Assembly (NCBI RefSeq): GCF_034661295.1
Contig: NZ_CP141062.1
Location: 1,488,001 to 1,552,000, forward strand
Length of the DNA stretch: 64,000 nucleotides
Direction of reading: 5' to 3'
DNA from: Faecalibacter sp. LW9
GTDB lineage: Bacteria; Bacteroidota; Bacteroidia; Flavobacteriales; Weeksellaceae
In this document: positions 1-8,742 of the stretch, one piece after another
Position numbering within the stretch: the stretch's first letter is position 1
How the letters are laid out: the number at the start of each line of letters is the position of its first letter
Program-made: the position numbers and the translations under genes
Notes under the pieces: model-generated
Told to the model about the DNA's origin: nothing
The model's input: the letters and a program-made list of their open reading frames with translations, nothing else
Databases searched by the model: none

Positions 1-174
1 TACGAAGCATTACAAAAATTACCTAAAAACGCTTCTCCTGTTCGTTTACACAACCGTTGTAAATTAACAGGTCGTCCAAGAGGATACATGAGAACTTTCG
101 GGATCTCTCGTGTAACTTTCCGTGAGATGGCTAACGAAGGGTTAATCCCAGGTGTTAAGAAAGCTTCTTGGTAA
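1..174 (+). CDS. rpsN: 30S ribosomal protein S14, C-terminal part (window edge)
   Basis: The window opens inside this gene and 57 codons remain before a TAA stop. The protein ends in the S14 C-terminal signature: [11 protein letters not shown], then [12 protein letters not shown] and the closing KKASW. S14 binds the head of the small subunit near the decoding region. Only one cysteine of the zinc-binding type of S14 is visible in this part, so the C-plus/C-minus type cannot be decided here. It is the upstream neighbour of rpsH in the spc-type operon, but 210 bases separate the two here, which is unusual. Confidence 0.95.
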   Translation, partial: YEALQKLPKNASPVRLHNRCKLTGRPRGYMRTFGISRVTFREMANEGLIPGVKKASW

Positions 175-201
175 TCTACCAATAGCTTATAGATATATAA
201 G

Positions 202-230
202 TCCTTACTCAGAAATGAGTAAGGATTTTT
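202..230 (+). terminator. Intrinsic terminator after rpsN
   Basis: A perfect 10-bp stem (TCCTTACTCA / TGAGTAAGGA) closes a GAAA tetraloop and is followed by five T, then a further T-rich run. It lies 28 bases after the rpsN stop and looks like a strong rho-independent terminator inside what is normally one ribosomal protein operon. Confidence 0.85.
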
Positions 231-274
231 CTTTTTAGGATATATCTTAAGTTAAGATAATAATTTGCAACGTA

Positions 275-307
275 TTGCGATTATATTAAAAAAAAGATAT
301 ATATTTG
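275..307 (+). promoter_or_regulatory. Probable Bacteroidota-type promoter for rpsH onward
   Basis: TATATTTG at 300-307 matches the TAnnTTTG minus-7 element of Bacteroidota sigma factors. A TTG at 275-277 lies 22 bases upstream, slightly longer than the usual spacing of 19-20. The element is about 78 bases before the rpsH start and follows the terminator at 202-230, so it would restart transcription of rpsH through rplQ. Confidence 0.6.
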
Positions 308-384
308 CAACCCAAATGCATAGTGCATTAAGGTAAAATTTTAATTTTAAAAGTAGGGTTTAGCCCTATACTATAGAATTATTT

Positions 385-786
385 ATGTATACAGATCCAA
401 TTTCAGATTTTCTAACGCGTGTTAGAAATGCTCAGATGGCGGGACACAAAGTTGTGGAAATCCCAGCATCTAAAATTAAAAAAGAGATCACTAAGATCTT
501 ATTTGAACAAGGTTATATCTTAAACTACAAATTCGAAGGTCAAGATCAACCTCAAGGTACAATCAAAATCGCTTTAAAGTACGACAAAGTAACTAAAGAA
601 GCTGCTATCCGTAAAATCAAAAGAGCTTCGACTCCAGGTTTACGTCAATACGCAGGTGCTAAAGAATTACCACGCGTTTTAAACGGTTTAGGTATCGCTA
701 TCGTTTCTACTTCTAAAGGAGTAATGACTGATAAACAAGCTCGTCAAGAGAATGTAGGTGGTGAGGTATTATGTTTTGTTTACTAA
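385..786 (+). CDS. rpsH: 30S ribosomal protein S8
   Basis: The 133-residue product is full length for S8. It begins [17 protein letters not shown] and ends with the conserved block from [22 protein letters not shown], the RNA-binding C-terminal region. S8 binds the central domain of 16S rRNA and in many bacteria also represses its own operon. The start is ATG with an A/T-rich leader and no Shine-Dalgarno site. It is the first gene after the internal terminator and promoter and is followed 19 bases later by rplF. Confidence 0.97.
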   Translation: MYTDPISDFLTRVRNAQMAGHKVVEIPASKIKKEITKILFEQGYILNYKFEGQDQPQGTIKIALKYDKVTKEAAIRKIKRASTPGLRQYAGAKELPRVLNGLGIAIVSTSKGVMTDKQARQENVGGEVLCFVY

Positions 787-805
787 TATTTAAAAGCAAG
801 TAATT

Positions 806-1351
806 ATGTCAAGAATAGGAAAAGCAACAATAAATATCCCTGCAGCAGCTACAGTAGAATTCGCTAACAATGTTGTAACTGTAAAAGGTAACAACATCAC
901 GATGACTCAAGAAGTTAAACCAGGTTTCGAAGTTAAAATCGAAGACGGTGTATTATCAGTAGTTCGTCCAGATGATTCTAAAGAAAACAGAGCATTACAC
1001 GGATTATACCGTGCGTTAATCAATAACATGATTATCGGTGTTACTGAAGGATTCAAAAAACAATTAGAATTAGTAGGGGTAGGGTATAGAGCATCAAACC
1101 AAGGACAAAAATTAGATATGTCTTTAGGTTTCTCTCACAACGTAGTTATGGAAATTCCTGCTGAAGTAAAAGTTGAAACTTTTACTGAAAAAGGTAAAAA
1201 CCCAATCATTACTTTATCTTCTCACGACAACCAATTATTAGGTATGATCGTAGCTAAAATTAGAGGATTCCGTAAACCAGAACCTTACAAAGGAAAAGGT
1301 ATTAAGTTCGTAGGAGAAATTATTAGAAGAAAAGCAGGTAAATCTGCATAA
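806..1351 (+). CDS. rplF: 50S ribosomal protein L6
   Basis: The 181-residue product has the usual L6 length and its two repeated alpha-beta domains. It starts MSRIGKATINIP and carries the conserved C-terminal KPEPYKGKGIKF element that contacts 23S rRNA near the sarcin-ricin loop. It lies 19 bases after rpsH and 13 before rplR, so co-transcription is very likely. An A-rich leader precedes the ATG, as elsewhere in this operon. Confidence 0.97.
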   Translation: MSRIGKATINIPAAATVEFANNVVTVKGNNITMTQEVKPGFEVKIEDGVLSVVRPDDSKENRALHGLYRALINNMIIGVTEGFKKQLELVGVGYRASNQGQKLDMSLGFSHNVVMEIPAEVKVETFTEKGKNPIITLSSHDNQLLGMIVAKIRGFRKPEPYKGKGIKFVGEIIRRKAGKSA

Positions 1352-1364
1352 AAATCATTGAAAA

Positions 1365-1712
1365 ATGGCATTATCTAAAGTAGAAAAAAGACAAAAAATA
1401 AAAAGACGCGTTCGTCGTAATATTTTTGGTACTGCTGAGAAACCTCGTTTATCAGTTTACCGTTCAAATAAAGAAATTTACGCTCAAATTATCGACGATA
1501 ATTCAGGAGTTACTATCGTATCTGCTTCATCTCGTGAGGCTGGAGTTGAAGGAACTAAATCTGAAAAATCAACGACTGTTGGTAAAGCATTAGCTGCTAA
1601 AGCTATCGCTAAAGGAATTGAAACTGTTGTTTTTGACCGTAATGGTTTCGTATATCATGGTAGAATTAAAGCTTTAGCGGAAGGAGCTAGAGAAGGTGGT
1701 TTAAAATTCTAA
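1365..1712 (+). CDS. rplR: 50S ribosomal protein L18
   Basis: The product has 115 residues, normal for bacterial L18. A basic N-terminal stretch (residues 1-20, [15 protein letters not shown]) precedes the conserved [20 protein letters not shown] block and the C-terminal [25 protein letters not shown]18 delivers and holds 5S rRNA in the central protuberance. It sits between rplF and rpsE with short spacers. Confidence 0.97.
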   Translation: MALSKVEKRQKIKRRVRRNIFGTAEKPRLSVYRSNKEIYAQIIDDNSGVTIVSASSREAGVEGTKSEKSTTVGKALAAKAIAKGIETVVFDRNGFVYHGRIKALAEGAREGGLKF

Positions 1713-1728
1713 AAAAGAGAAAGAAATT

Positions 1729-2250
1729 ATGTTAGGATTCAAAAACGTAGAAAGAGTAAAACCAACAGGATTAGATTTAAAAGATCGTTTAGTTGGAGTT
1801 CAACGTGTTACTAAAGTAACAAAAGGAGGTAGAGCATTCGGTTTCTCTGCTATCGTAGTTGTAGGAGATGGTAATGGTGTAGTAGGTTACGGTTTAGGGA
1901 AATCTAAAGATGTAGCTTCTGCTATCGCTAAAGCAATTGAAGATGCTAAGAAAAACTTAGTGCGTATTCCATTAAATGGAAACACAATTCCTCACGAACA
2001 AGAAGCTCGTTTCGGTGGTGCGCAAGTATTCATCCGTCCTGCAGCAAAAGGTACTGGGGTAATCGCTGGTGGTACTGTACGTGCAGTATTAGAATCAGTA
2101 GGTTTACACGACGTATTATCTAAATCTAAAGGTTCTTCTAACCCTCACAACGCTGTTAAAGCTGTATTCTGCGCTTTATTAAGCTTACGTTCAGCTGAAA
2201 CAATCGCTCGACAAAGAGGTATTTCTGTAACTAAAGTATTTAACGGTTAA
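1729..2250 (+). CDS. rpsE: 30S ribosomal protein S5
   Basis: The 173-residue product starts directly with the S5 core. The double-stranded RNA-binding-like N-terminal domain includes [25 protein letters not shown] at about residues 26-50, and the C-terminal domain includes [16 protein letters not shown]5 lies at the back of the 30S neck and affects accuracy. It is placed 16 bases after rplR and 11 before rpmD. Confidence 0.97.
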   Translation: MLGFKNVERVKPTGLDLKDRLVGVQRVTKVTKGGRAFGFSAIVVVGDGNGVVGYGLGKSKDVASAIAKAIEDAKKNLVRIPLNGNTIPHEQEARFGGAQVFIRPAAKGTGVIAGGTVRAVLESVGLHDVLSKSKGSSNPHNAVKAVFCALLSLRSAETIARQRGISVTKVFNG

Positions 2251-2261
2251 TTAAAATTATC

Positions 2262-2438
2262 ATGAAAGTAAGAGTAAAACAAACACGTAGTGCTATCAAC
2301 CGTGATAAATCTCAAAAAGCAACGTTAGTAGCTTTAGGATTAAGAAAGTTAAATCAAGTTGTTGAGCACGAATCAACTCCTCAAATTGAAGGAATGATCC
2401 GTAAAGTGCAACACTTAGTAGTAGTAGAAAGAGCTTAA
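2262..2438 (+). CDS. rpmD: 50S ribosomal protein L30
   Basis: This short gene encodes 58 residues starting MKVRVKQTRSAINRDKSQK and ending HLVVVERA. The KATLVALGLRKLN segment is the L30 signature. The position between rpsE and rplO is the standard one in the spc operon. The ATG is at 2262 and the stop at 2436-2438. Confidence 0.95.
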   Translation: MKVRVKQTRSAINRDKSQKATLVALGLRKLNQVVEHESTPQIEGMIRKVQHLVVVERA

Positions 2439-2466
2439 TCGCTTTAACCTTTAAAAGATTTAAAAA

Positions 2467-2925
2467 ATGAATTTAAGTAATTTAAAACCAGCTGCTGGTT
2501 CAGTAAAAAATAAATTCCGTAAAGGTAGAGGTGAAGGTAGTGGAAACGGTTTAACTGCAGGTCGTGGACACAAAGGTGCTAAATCTCGTTCTGGTTATTC
2601 AAGAAAAATCGGATTCGAGGGTGGACAAATGCCTTTACAAAGACGTTTACCAAAATTTGGTTTCAAAAACATCAACCGTGTTGAGTATAAAGGAATCAAT
2701 TTAGATACTATCCAAGCTTTAGTTGATAACAACAAAATCACGGATACATTAAATAAAGAAACTTTAGTACAGTTAGGATTAGCTCACAAAAACGACTTAG
2801 TGAAAGTCTTAGGTCGTGGTGAACTAACTGCTGCTGTTACAATCACTGCTGATAAATTTACTCAATCTGCTCAAGAGGCTGTTGAGAAAGCTGGTGGTAA
2901 AGTTGAATTAATTAACGCTAAGTAA
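2467..2925 (+). CDS. rplO: 50S ribosomal protein L15
   Basis: The 152-residue product begins [22 protein letters not shown]. It has the Gly/Arg-rich N-terminal extension (roughly residues 10-55, with [16 protein letters not shown] and [17 protein letters not shown]) that threads into 23S rRNA, followed by a globular domain. L15 is a late assembly protein. It lies directly upstream of secY, the usual arrangement. Confidence 0.97.
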   Translation: MNLSNLKPAAGSVKNKFRKGRGEGSGNGLTAGRGHKGAKSRSGYSRKIGFEGGQMPLQRRLPKFGFKNINRVEYKGINLDTIQALVDNNKITDTLNKETLVQLGLAHKNDLVKVLGRGELTAAVTITADKFTQSAQEAVEKAGGKVELINAK

Positions 2926-2937
2926 TATTTTTTATAG

Positions 2938-4311
2938 ATGAAAGGGTTTATTCAGACCGTAAAAAATATCTGGAGCATTAAAGAATTAAAGGAAAAGTTA
3001 ATTTTAACTTTTCTTTTAATTTTGGTTTATAGATTCGGATCATATATTCCGCTTCCAGGTGTCGATATTAACGAAGTAAATCGTTATGTTGCAGACCAAG
3101 CAAGTGCAAATTCTGGAATTTTAGGATTATTAAACTCTTTTACCGGAGGTTCTTTTAGTAGAGCTTCCGTTTTGGCGTTAGGTATTATGCCATATATCTC
3201 TGCTTCAATTGTTGTACAATTAATGGGATTAGCGGTACCTTATATACAAAAACTACAAAAAGAAGGGGAAAGTGGACGTAATAAAGTAAACCAAATTACA
3301 CGTTGGTTAACGATTGGAATTTGTTTAGTACAGGCACCTGCGTATCTTACTTTAGTAACTTCACAAATTTTACCTTATGATCCTGCATCACCATATGCAT
3401 TTTATTTAGTTCCACCATCGAACTTTTGGTTTTGGTTTCCTTCAGTAATCATATTAATTACAGGAACAATCTTTTCGATGTGGATGGGAGAAAAAATTAC
3501 AGACAAGGGAATCGGTAATGGTATTTCAATCTTAATTATGGTTGGTATCTTAGCAGATTTACCTCGTGCAATCTTAAATGCATTTGAAACTGATGCTTCA
3601 GGAGGAATCTTCTTCTTGTTAGAAATGTTAGGATTAATTATCGTAATTGCATTATGTATTATGATTGTTGCAGCAGTACGTCGTGTACCTGTACAATACG
3701 TTAGAAGAGCGCAAACTTCAAGTAGCTCATATATGAGATCGGTTACAGATTCTGTACGTTCTTATATTCCTTTAAAGGTGAATGCTGCTGGAGTTATGCC
3801 AATTATCTTTGCACAAGCAATTATGTTTTTACCAGGAACGCTTGCAAGTTATGTTTTATCAGACGATAGTGTGATTAAACAATTCTTTACAAAGATGGCA
3901 GATCCTTTTACTTTAGAGTATAATTTAATTTTTGGATTCTTAATTATTATCTTTACTTATTTCTATACTGCGATTACAATTCCAGTAAATCAAATGGCTG
4001 AAGATTTAAAAAGAAACGGAGGAATTATTCCAGGAATCCGCCCAGGAAAAGAAACTGCAGATTTTTTAGATGAAATTTTATCAAAAATTACGTTACCTGG
4101 AGCAATTTTATTAACTTTGCTTGCTGTTTTACCAGCGGTTGTCAATTTATTAGGAGTTGAACAAAATTTAGCTATGTTCTACGGAGGTACATCAATGTTA
4201 ATTATGGTTGGTGTAATTCTTGATACAGTACAGCAAATCAACACTTATTTATTAAATCACCGTTATGATGGATTAATGTCGTCAGGAAGAACATCAAGTG
4301 ATATAGCTTAA
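2938..4311 (+). CDS. secY: Protein translocase subunit SecY
   Basis: The 457-residue membrane protein is the channel subunit of the SecYEG translocon in the inner membrane. It has about ten transmembrane segments. The plug and first periplasmic region (RFGSYIPLPGVDI, about residues 32-45), the loop MGEKITDKGIGNGISILI and the cytoplasmic loop with IPGIRPGKETADFLD are all recognisable. It follows rplO by 12 bases and precedes infA by 13. It exports lipoproteins and T9SS cargo such as those encoded elsewhere in this window. Confidence 0.97.
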   Translation: MKGFIQTVKNIWSIKELKEKLILTFLLILVYRFGSYIPLPGVDINEVNRYVADQASANSGILGLLNSFTGGSFSRASVLALGIMPYISASIVVQLMGLAVPYIQKLQKEGESGRNKVNQITRWLTIGICLVQAPAYLTLVTSQILPYDPASPYAFYLVPPSNFWFWFPSVIILITGTIFSMWMGEKITDKGIGNGISILIMVGILADLPRAILNAFETDASGGIFFLLEMLGLIIVIALCIMIVAAVRRVPVQYVRRAQTSSSSYMRSVTDSVRSYIPLKVNAAGVMPIIFAQAIMFLPGTLASYVLSDDSVIKQFFTKMADPFTLEYNLIFGFLIIIFTYFYTAITIPVNQMAEDLKRNGGIIPGIRPGKETADFLDEILSKITLPGAILLTLLAVLPAVVNLLGVEQNLAMFYGGTSMLIMVGVILDTVQQINTYLLNHRYDGLMSSGRTSSDIA

Positions 4312-4324
4312 TTAAATTTTAAGA

Positions 4325-4540
4325 ATGGCTAAAACAAAACATATTGAACAAGACGGAACAATTACAGAAGCATTATCAAATGCCATGTTCCGTGTTGAAT
4401 TAGAAAATGGACATGTCGTGACATGTAACATTTCTGGTAAGATGCGTATGCACTATATTAAATTATTACCAGGTGACAAAGTAAAAATTGAAATGTCTCC
4501 ATATGATTTAAGTAAAGGGCGTATTTCATATCGTTACTAA
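4325..4540 (+). CDS. infA: Translation initiation factor IF-1
   Basis: The 71-residue protein has the length and OB-fold sequence of IF-1: [19 protein letters not shown], then [20 protein letters not shown] and the C-terminal [17 protein letters not shown]-1 binds the A site of the 30S subunit during initiation. It is the usual gene between secY and rpmJ. Confidence 0.96.
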   Translation: MAKTKHIEQDGTITEALSNAMFRVELENGHVVTCNISGKMRMHYIKLLPGDKVKIEMSPYDLSKGRISYRY

Positions 4541-4571
4541 TACAAGTAAAAATATTAATAATGACTGGAGG

Positions 4572-4598
4572 TAGAGTTAATAGGCGATATTAGCTCTA
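4572..4598 (+). promoter_or_regulatory. Stem-loop in the rpmJ leader
   Basis: An 11-bp inverted repeat (TAGAGTTAATA / TATTAGCTCTA, one G-T pair) closes a five-base GGCGA loop, 25 bases before the rpmJ start. A GGAGGT lies immediately before and into its 5' arm. No T-run follows, so it is not an intrinsic terminator. It could be a ribosomal protein leader or an mRNA processing site; the function is unknown. Confidence 0.45.
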
Positions 4599-4623
4599 TC
4601 GGATTATAGATAAATTTATAAAG

Positions 4624-4740
4624 ATGAAAATTAGAGCATCCATTAAAAAGAGAAGCGCTGACTGTAAAATTGTGCGTCGTAAAGGACGTTTGTATGTGAT
4701 CAACAAAAAGAATCCTAAGTTTAAACAAAGACAAGGTTAA
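4624..4740 (+). CDS. rpmJ: 50S ribosomal protein L36
   Basis: The 38-residue product begins [29 protein letters not shown] and ends FKQRQG. It has only one cysteine (C14) where the zinc-binding L36 type has three Cys and one His, so this is the zinc-free type. It occupies its standard place between infA and rpsM. Confidence 0.95.
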   Translation: MKIRASIKKRSADCKIVRRKGRLYVINKKNPKFKQRQG

Positions 4741-4752
4741 TTATTTAGAATT

Positions 4753-5130
4753 ATGGCAAGAATTTCAGGTGTAGATTTACCTAAAAACAAAAGAGGGGTA
4801 ATCGGACTTACATACATTTACGGTATCGGTAGAAGTACAGCTTCTAAAATCTTAGCTGAGAACAACATCTCAGAAGATACAAAAGTTAGCGATTGGTCGG
4901 ATGAAGAGATCAATGCAATCCGTGCGTCAATCAACGACAACTTTAAAGTTGAAGGAGAATTACGTTCAGAAATCCAATTAAACATTAAACGTTTAATGGA
5001 TATCGGATGTCAGAGAGGTATTCGTCACAGATTAGGTTTACCATTACGTGGTCAAAGAACTAAAAACAACTCACGTACTAGAAAAGGTAAAAAGAAAACA
5101 GTTGCTAACAAGAAAAAAGCCACTAAATAA
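4753..5130 (+). CDS. rpsM: 30S ribosomal protein S13
   Basis: The 125-residue protein begins [26 protein letters not shown]. It has the helix-two-turn-helix core and the basic tail with [28 protein letters not shown] that reaches towards the P-site tRNA. S13 forms intersubunit bridges in the 30S head. It starts the alpha-operon portion, 12 bases after rpmJ. Confidence 0.97.
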   Translation: MARISGVDLPKNKRGVIGLTYIYGIGRSTASKILAENNISEDTKVSDWSDEEINAIRASINDNFKVEGELRSEIQLNIKRLMDIGCQRGIRHRLGLPLRGQRTKNNSRTRKGKKKTVANKKKATK

Positions 5131-5141
5131 TAAATAGGATC

Positions 5142-5531
5142 ATGGCAAAAAATCAAAAAGTAGTTAAGAAAAGAAAAGTAGTTATTGAAGCTACTGGACA
5201 AGCTCATATTCAAGCATCGTTTAACAACGTTATCGTTACTTTAACGAACAAAAACGGTGAAGTTATTTCTTGGTCTTCAGCAGGTAAAATGGGATTCCGT
5301 GGTTCTAAAAAGAACACTCCTTACGCTGCTCAAGTTGCTGCTCAAGATGCGACTTCAGTTGCTTACGAAGCTGGATTAAGAAGAGTAAAAGTATTTGTTA
5401 AAGGACCAGGTCAAGGTCGTGAGTCTGCTATTAGAACTATTCACAACGGAGGGATTGAAGTTTCTGAAATCATCGACGTAACTCCATTACCACACAATGG
5501 ATGTCGTCCTCCTAAAAAGAGAAGAGTATAA
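5142..5531 (+). CDS. rpsK: 30S ribosomal protein S11
   Basis: The 129-residue product contains the S11 core: [27 protein letters not shown], then [14 protein letters not shown] and the C-terminal [17 protein letters not shown]11 sits on the 30S platform near the 3' end of 16S rRNA. That is relevant here because the 3' end is altered. It follows rpsM by 11 bases. Confidence 0.97.
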   Translation: MAKNQKVVKKRKVVIEATGQAHIQASFNNVIVTLTNKNGEVISWSSAGKMGFRGSKKNTPYAAQVAAQDATSVAYEAGLRRVKVFVKGPGQGRESAIRTIHNGGIEVSEIIDVTPLPHNGCRPPKKRRV

Positions 5532-5576
5532 TTTATTTTTCTTTATTTAACAATTAATTTTATAACAGAATAAATC

Positions 5577-6179
5577 ATGGCAAGATATACAGGACCAAAA
5601 ACTAAAATCGCTAGAAAATTTGGACAACCAATTTTCGGTGATGACAAATCTTTTGAGAAAAAGAAATATGCTCCAGGGCAACACGGGCCTAACAAAAGAA
5701 GAGCTAAAAAATCTGAGTATGCTATCCAATTAGCAGAAAAGCAAAAAGCTAAATATACATACGGAATTTTAGAGCGTCAATTCTCTAATTTATACAAAAA
5801 AGCAAATGCTTCTAAAGGAATTACTGGTGAAGTATTATTACAATTATGTGAGTCTCGTTTAGATAACGTTGTTTACCGTTTAGGTATTGCTAATTCTCGT
5901 GCTTTTGCTCGTCAGTTAGTTTCTCACAAACACGTAACTGTTAACGGAGAAGTAGTTAACATCCCTTCTTACCAATTAAAAGCTGGTGATGTTATTGCTG
6001 TAAGAGAAAAATCAAAATCTTTAGCTCCTATCGCAAACTCATTACACGCACGTAAAGAATACGATTGGTTAGTTTGGAATGATGAGCAATTATCAGGAAC
6101 TTTCACTAAAGCTCCAGAAAGAGTTCAAATCCCAGAAGAGATTAAAGAGCAATTAATCGTCGAGTTATATTCTAAATAA
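5577..6179 (+). CDS. rpsD: 30S ribosomal protein S4
   Basis: The 200-residue protein begins [18 protein letters not shown]. It has the N-terminal assembly domain and the S4 RNA-binding domain at about residues 90-155 ([33 protein letters not shown]). S4 nucleates 30S assembly and in many bacteria represses the alpha operon. It is flanked by rpsK and rpoA. Confidence 0.97.
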   Translation: MARYTGPKTKIARKFGQPIFGDDKSFEKKKYAPGQHGPNKRRAKKSEYAIQLAEKQKAKYTYGILERQFSNLYKKANASKGITGEVLLQLCESRLDNVVYRLGIANSRAFARQLVSHKHVTVNGEVVNIPSYQLKAGDVIAVREKSKSLAPIANSLHARKEYDWLVWNDEQLSGTFTKAPERVQIPEEIKEQLIVELYSK

Positions 6180-6201
6180 ACCTTAAAATCAGACTAATAA
6201 A

Positions 6202-7194
6202 ATGACTATTTTAAATTTCATCAAACCTGACAAGGTAATCTTAGTTGAATCTGATTCTAACTTTGGACAATTCGAATTCCGTCCATTAGAGCCAGGATAC
6301 GGGATTACTGTTGGAAATGCTCTTCGTAGAGTATTACTTTCTTCATTAGAAGGTTTCGCAATTACTTCAATCAAAATTGAAGGTGTAGAGCACGAATTTT
6401 CAACAATTCCAGGGGTAGTGGAAGATGTTACAGAGATCATTTTAAATCTGAAAAAGGTTCGTTTTAAGAAACAAATTGATGAATCAGATGCTGAAACTGT
6501 AACTGCTACTATCTCAGGGCAAGATCAATTAACAGCAGGTGATTTAGGTAAGTTTATTTCTGGATTCCAAGTTTTAAACCCTGAATTAGTAATCGCTAAC
6601 TTAGATTCAAAAGTGAATTTGACAATCACTTTCACAATTGAGAAAGGTAGAGGATACGTACCAGCTGAAGAGAATAAAAAGGCTTCTGCGCCAATTGGTA
6701 CTATAGCAATTGATTCAATTTACACTCCGATAAAGAATGTAAAATACGCAATTGAAAACTATCGTGTAGAACAAAAAACTGATTATGAAAAATTAGTTTT
6801 TGAAATTACTACTGATGGTTCTATAACTCCACAAGATGCTTTAACAGAAGCAGCTAAAATCTTAATTCACCACTTTATGTTATTCTCTGATGAAAGAATC
6901 ACTCTTGAAGCAGAAGAAGTAGCATCTGGTGAAACATACGATGAGGAAGCTTTACATATGCGCCAATTGTTAAAAACTAAATTGGTTGATATGGACTTAT
7001 CAGTTAGAGCATTAAATTGTTTAAAAGCAGCTGAAGTTGAAACTTTAGGCGAATTAGTTTCTTTCGCTAAGTCTGACTTAATGAAATTCAGAAACTTTGG
7101 TAAGAAATCACTTACTGAATTAGAAGAATTGGTGGATAGCAAAGGGTTAAACTTTGGTATGGACATCGTAAAATATAAGTTAGACGTAGAATAA
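6202..7194 (+). CDS. rpoA: DNA-directed RNA polymerase subunit alpha
   Basis: The 330-residue protein has the assembly domain (residues about 1-230, with [20 protein letters not shown]) and the C-terminal domain (about 250-320, with [20 protein letters not shown] and the [13 protein letters not shown] helix-hairpin-helix). Alpha dimerises to nucleate RNA polymerase, and its C-terminal domain contacts UP elements and activators. It lies between rpsD and rplQ as in nearly all bacteria. Confidence 0.98.
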   Translation: MTILNFIKPDKVILVESDSNFGQFEFRPLEPGYGITVGNALRRVLLSSLEGFAITSIKIEGVEHEFSTIPGVVEDVTEIILNLKKVRFKKQIDESDAETVTATISGQDQLTAGDLGKFISGFQVLNPELVIANLDSKVNLTITFTIEKGRGYVPAEENKKASAPIGTIAIDSIYTPIKNVKYAIENYRVEQKTDYEKLVFEITTDGSITPQDALTEAAKILIHHFMLFSDERITLEAEEVASGETYDEEALHMRQLLKTKLVDMDLSVRALNCLKAAEVETLGELVSFAKSDLMKFRNFGKKSLTELEELVDSKGLNFGMDIVKYKLDVE

Positions 7195-7204
7195 TATTAT
7201 TACA

Positions 7205-7678
7205 ATGAGACACGGAAAAAAAATAAACCATTTAGGTAGAACTGCCTCTCATAGAAGAGCTTTATTATCTAACTTAGCTATCGCGTTAATTACTCACAAG
7301 AGAATTAATACGACTGTAGCTAAAGCTAAGGCTTTACAAAGATACATCGAGCCTTTATTAACAAAGTCAAAAACTGACGATACAAACAACCGTCGTGTTG
7401 TTTTCTCTTACTTACAAGATAAAGAGGTCGTTACTGAATTATTCAGAACAGTAGCTCCAAAAATCGCTAACCGTCCAGGTGGATACACTCGTATCATCAA
7501 AACTGGTTTCCGTTTAGGAGATAGCGCTGATATGGCTATGATCGAGTTAGTAGATTTCAACGATATCTATACTAACGCTAAAGTTGAGAAAAAAGCAACT
7601 ACACGTCGTGGACGTAAAAAAGCAACTGAGACTGTAGAGGAAACTCCTGCAACTCCAGAAGCTACTGAAGAAGCTTAA
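7205..7678 (+). CDS. rplQ: 50S ribosomal protein L17
   Basis: Residues 1-120 match bacterial L17 ([34 protein letters not shown], then [31 protein letters not shown]). A tail of about 35 residues rich in Lys, Thr, Glu and Ala ([29 protein letters not shown]) makes the protein longer than the roughly 120-residue E. coli form. Such tails are common in Bacteroidota. It is the last gene of the operon and is followed by a strong terminator. Confidence 0.97.
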   Translation: MRHGKKINHLGRTASHRRALLSNLAIALITHKRINTTVAKAKALQRYIEPLLTKSKTDDTNNRRVVFSYLQDKEVVTELFRTVAPKIANRPGGYTRIIKTGFRLGDSADMAMIELVDFNDIYTNAKVEKKATTRRGRKKATETVEETPATPEATEEA

Positions 7679-7702
7679 TCTTAATTAGATTATCAATAAA
7701 GA

Positions 7703-7729
7703 AAAAAGGACTCCATTGGAGTCCTTTTT
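7703..7729. terminator. Bidirectional intrinsic terminator between rplQ and the T9SS gene
   Basis: The palindrome GGACTCC-ATT-GGAGTCC is preceded by an A-run and followed by five T. It can therefore stop transcription from rplQ and from the convergent gene at 7743-8666. Confidence 0.85.
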
Positions 7730-7742
7730 CATTTTATATCGT

Positions 7743-8666
7743 TTACTTCTTAATGAATTTTTTCGTCATCGTTTTACCATCTTTAAAAGTGATTTTAGCA
7801 ATATAATTTCCTGGTTTTAGAACATTAGTATCAACTGATTTTAAACCTTTAGAAATCATTTCTAATTGTCCTAATCCATTATATATTTCAACGGTTTGTA
7901 CTTCTTCAATTGTATGAACAAATAGATTTTCTTTCACTGGATTTGGATAGATAGAAGCCTCATGAATTGCAAGTTCTGATGTATTCATCTCGACTTCATT
8001 AATCTTAAAGTTATCATAGAAAGCATCTCCGCCGTAATTGTTATGGAGTATTGTTAATCCCTTAATCTCAGTTTGTGTAAAATTAGGTGTCGTATGAATT
8101 AAAGTACCATTCAAGTAATAATTAATTTGATTGGCATTTACTTCTATTCTAATAGTATTCCAGGCATTAAGAGGACAGTTTTCTCCTGCATCGGCATATT
8201 CAAATTCATAATCTGTATTTTTAGTTATGTAGATGTAACCTCTATTCTCCATTCCAATTCCAACTACAGGTACATATTCCTCATTTGCATTAATTCCATA
8301 TAAATTAAATTCAAAATTTGCACCATTACGTTGTGAAATATATACATCGTACGAGATTGTAAATTCTTGATAAGAATAAGGAGTTTCAAACGCTTTACTA
8401 CTTCCGAATATTGGTAACCATTGGGGATTATATTCGGATTGATAGCCATTTTTGAAAGATAAGATTCCATCACTTGCTCTTTCGTCTGTAATGATTTGAT
8501 TCGTTAAAAAACCATTATACCCTTCTGTGACTTCCCAACCATTTTGTTCGTTTAATGATCCTATCATATAACCTTCATTGGTCTCGAAAGAAATCGTTTC
8601 TTGTGCATAAGTAGTAGATGCTAATGCAAAAGCTACAGCACAAGCAAAGTAAAATTTTTTATTCAT
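7743..8666 (-). CDS. Secreted T9SS cargo protein with jelly-roll domain
   Basis: The 307-residue protein has a Sec signal peptide (residues 1-22, ending TTYAQ). A central domain of about 200 residues resembles LamG/concanavalin-like jelly rolls (FTISYDVYISQRNG, then WNTIRIEVNANQINYYLNG). A C-terminal type A T9SS sorting domain of about 70 residues runs from SIYPNPVKENLF to the end GKTMTKKFIKK. It is therefore expected to be exported across the outer membrane and anchored or released. The jelly roll may bind carbohydrate, but no catalytic residues can be assigned. It is convergent with rplQ. Confidence 0.85.
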   Translation of the reverse strand: MNKKFYFACAVAFALASTTYAQETISFETNEGYMIGSLNEQNGWEVTEGYNGFLTNQIITDERASDGILSFKNGYQSEYNPQWLPIFGSSKAFETPYSYQEFTISYDVYISQRNGANFEFNLYGINANEEYVPVVGIGMENRGYIYITKNTDYEFEYADAGENCPLNAWNTIRIEVNANQINYYLNGTLIHTTPNFTQTEIKGLTILHNNYGGDAFYDNFKINEVEMNTSELAIHEASIYPNPVKENLFVHTIEEVQTVEIYNGLGQLEMISKGLKSVDTNVLKPGNYIAKITFKDGKTMTKKFIKK

Positions 8667-8712
8667 GATTAATGTTTATTGAATTTATAAATATACAAAT
8701 TTCATGATATAA

Positions 8713-8739
8713 AAAACTCCATCGCATGGGATGGAGTTT
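8713..8739 (-). terminator. Intrinsic terminator after the glycosyltransferase
   Basis: The inverted repeat ACTCCATC-GCATG-GGATGGAGT is followed by a T-run on the minus strand. It lies a few bases after the stop of the glycosyltransferase frame. Confidence 0.75.
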
Positions 8740-8742
8740 ATA

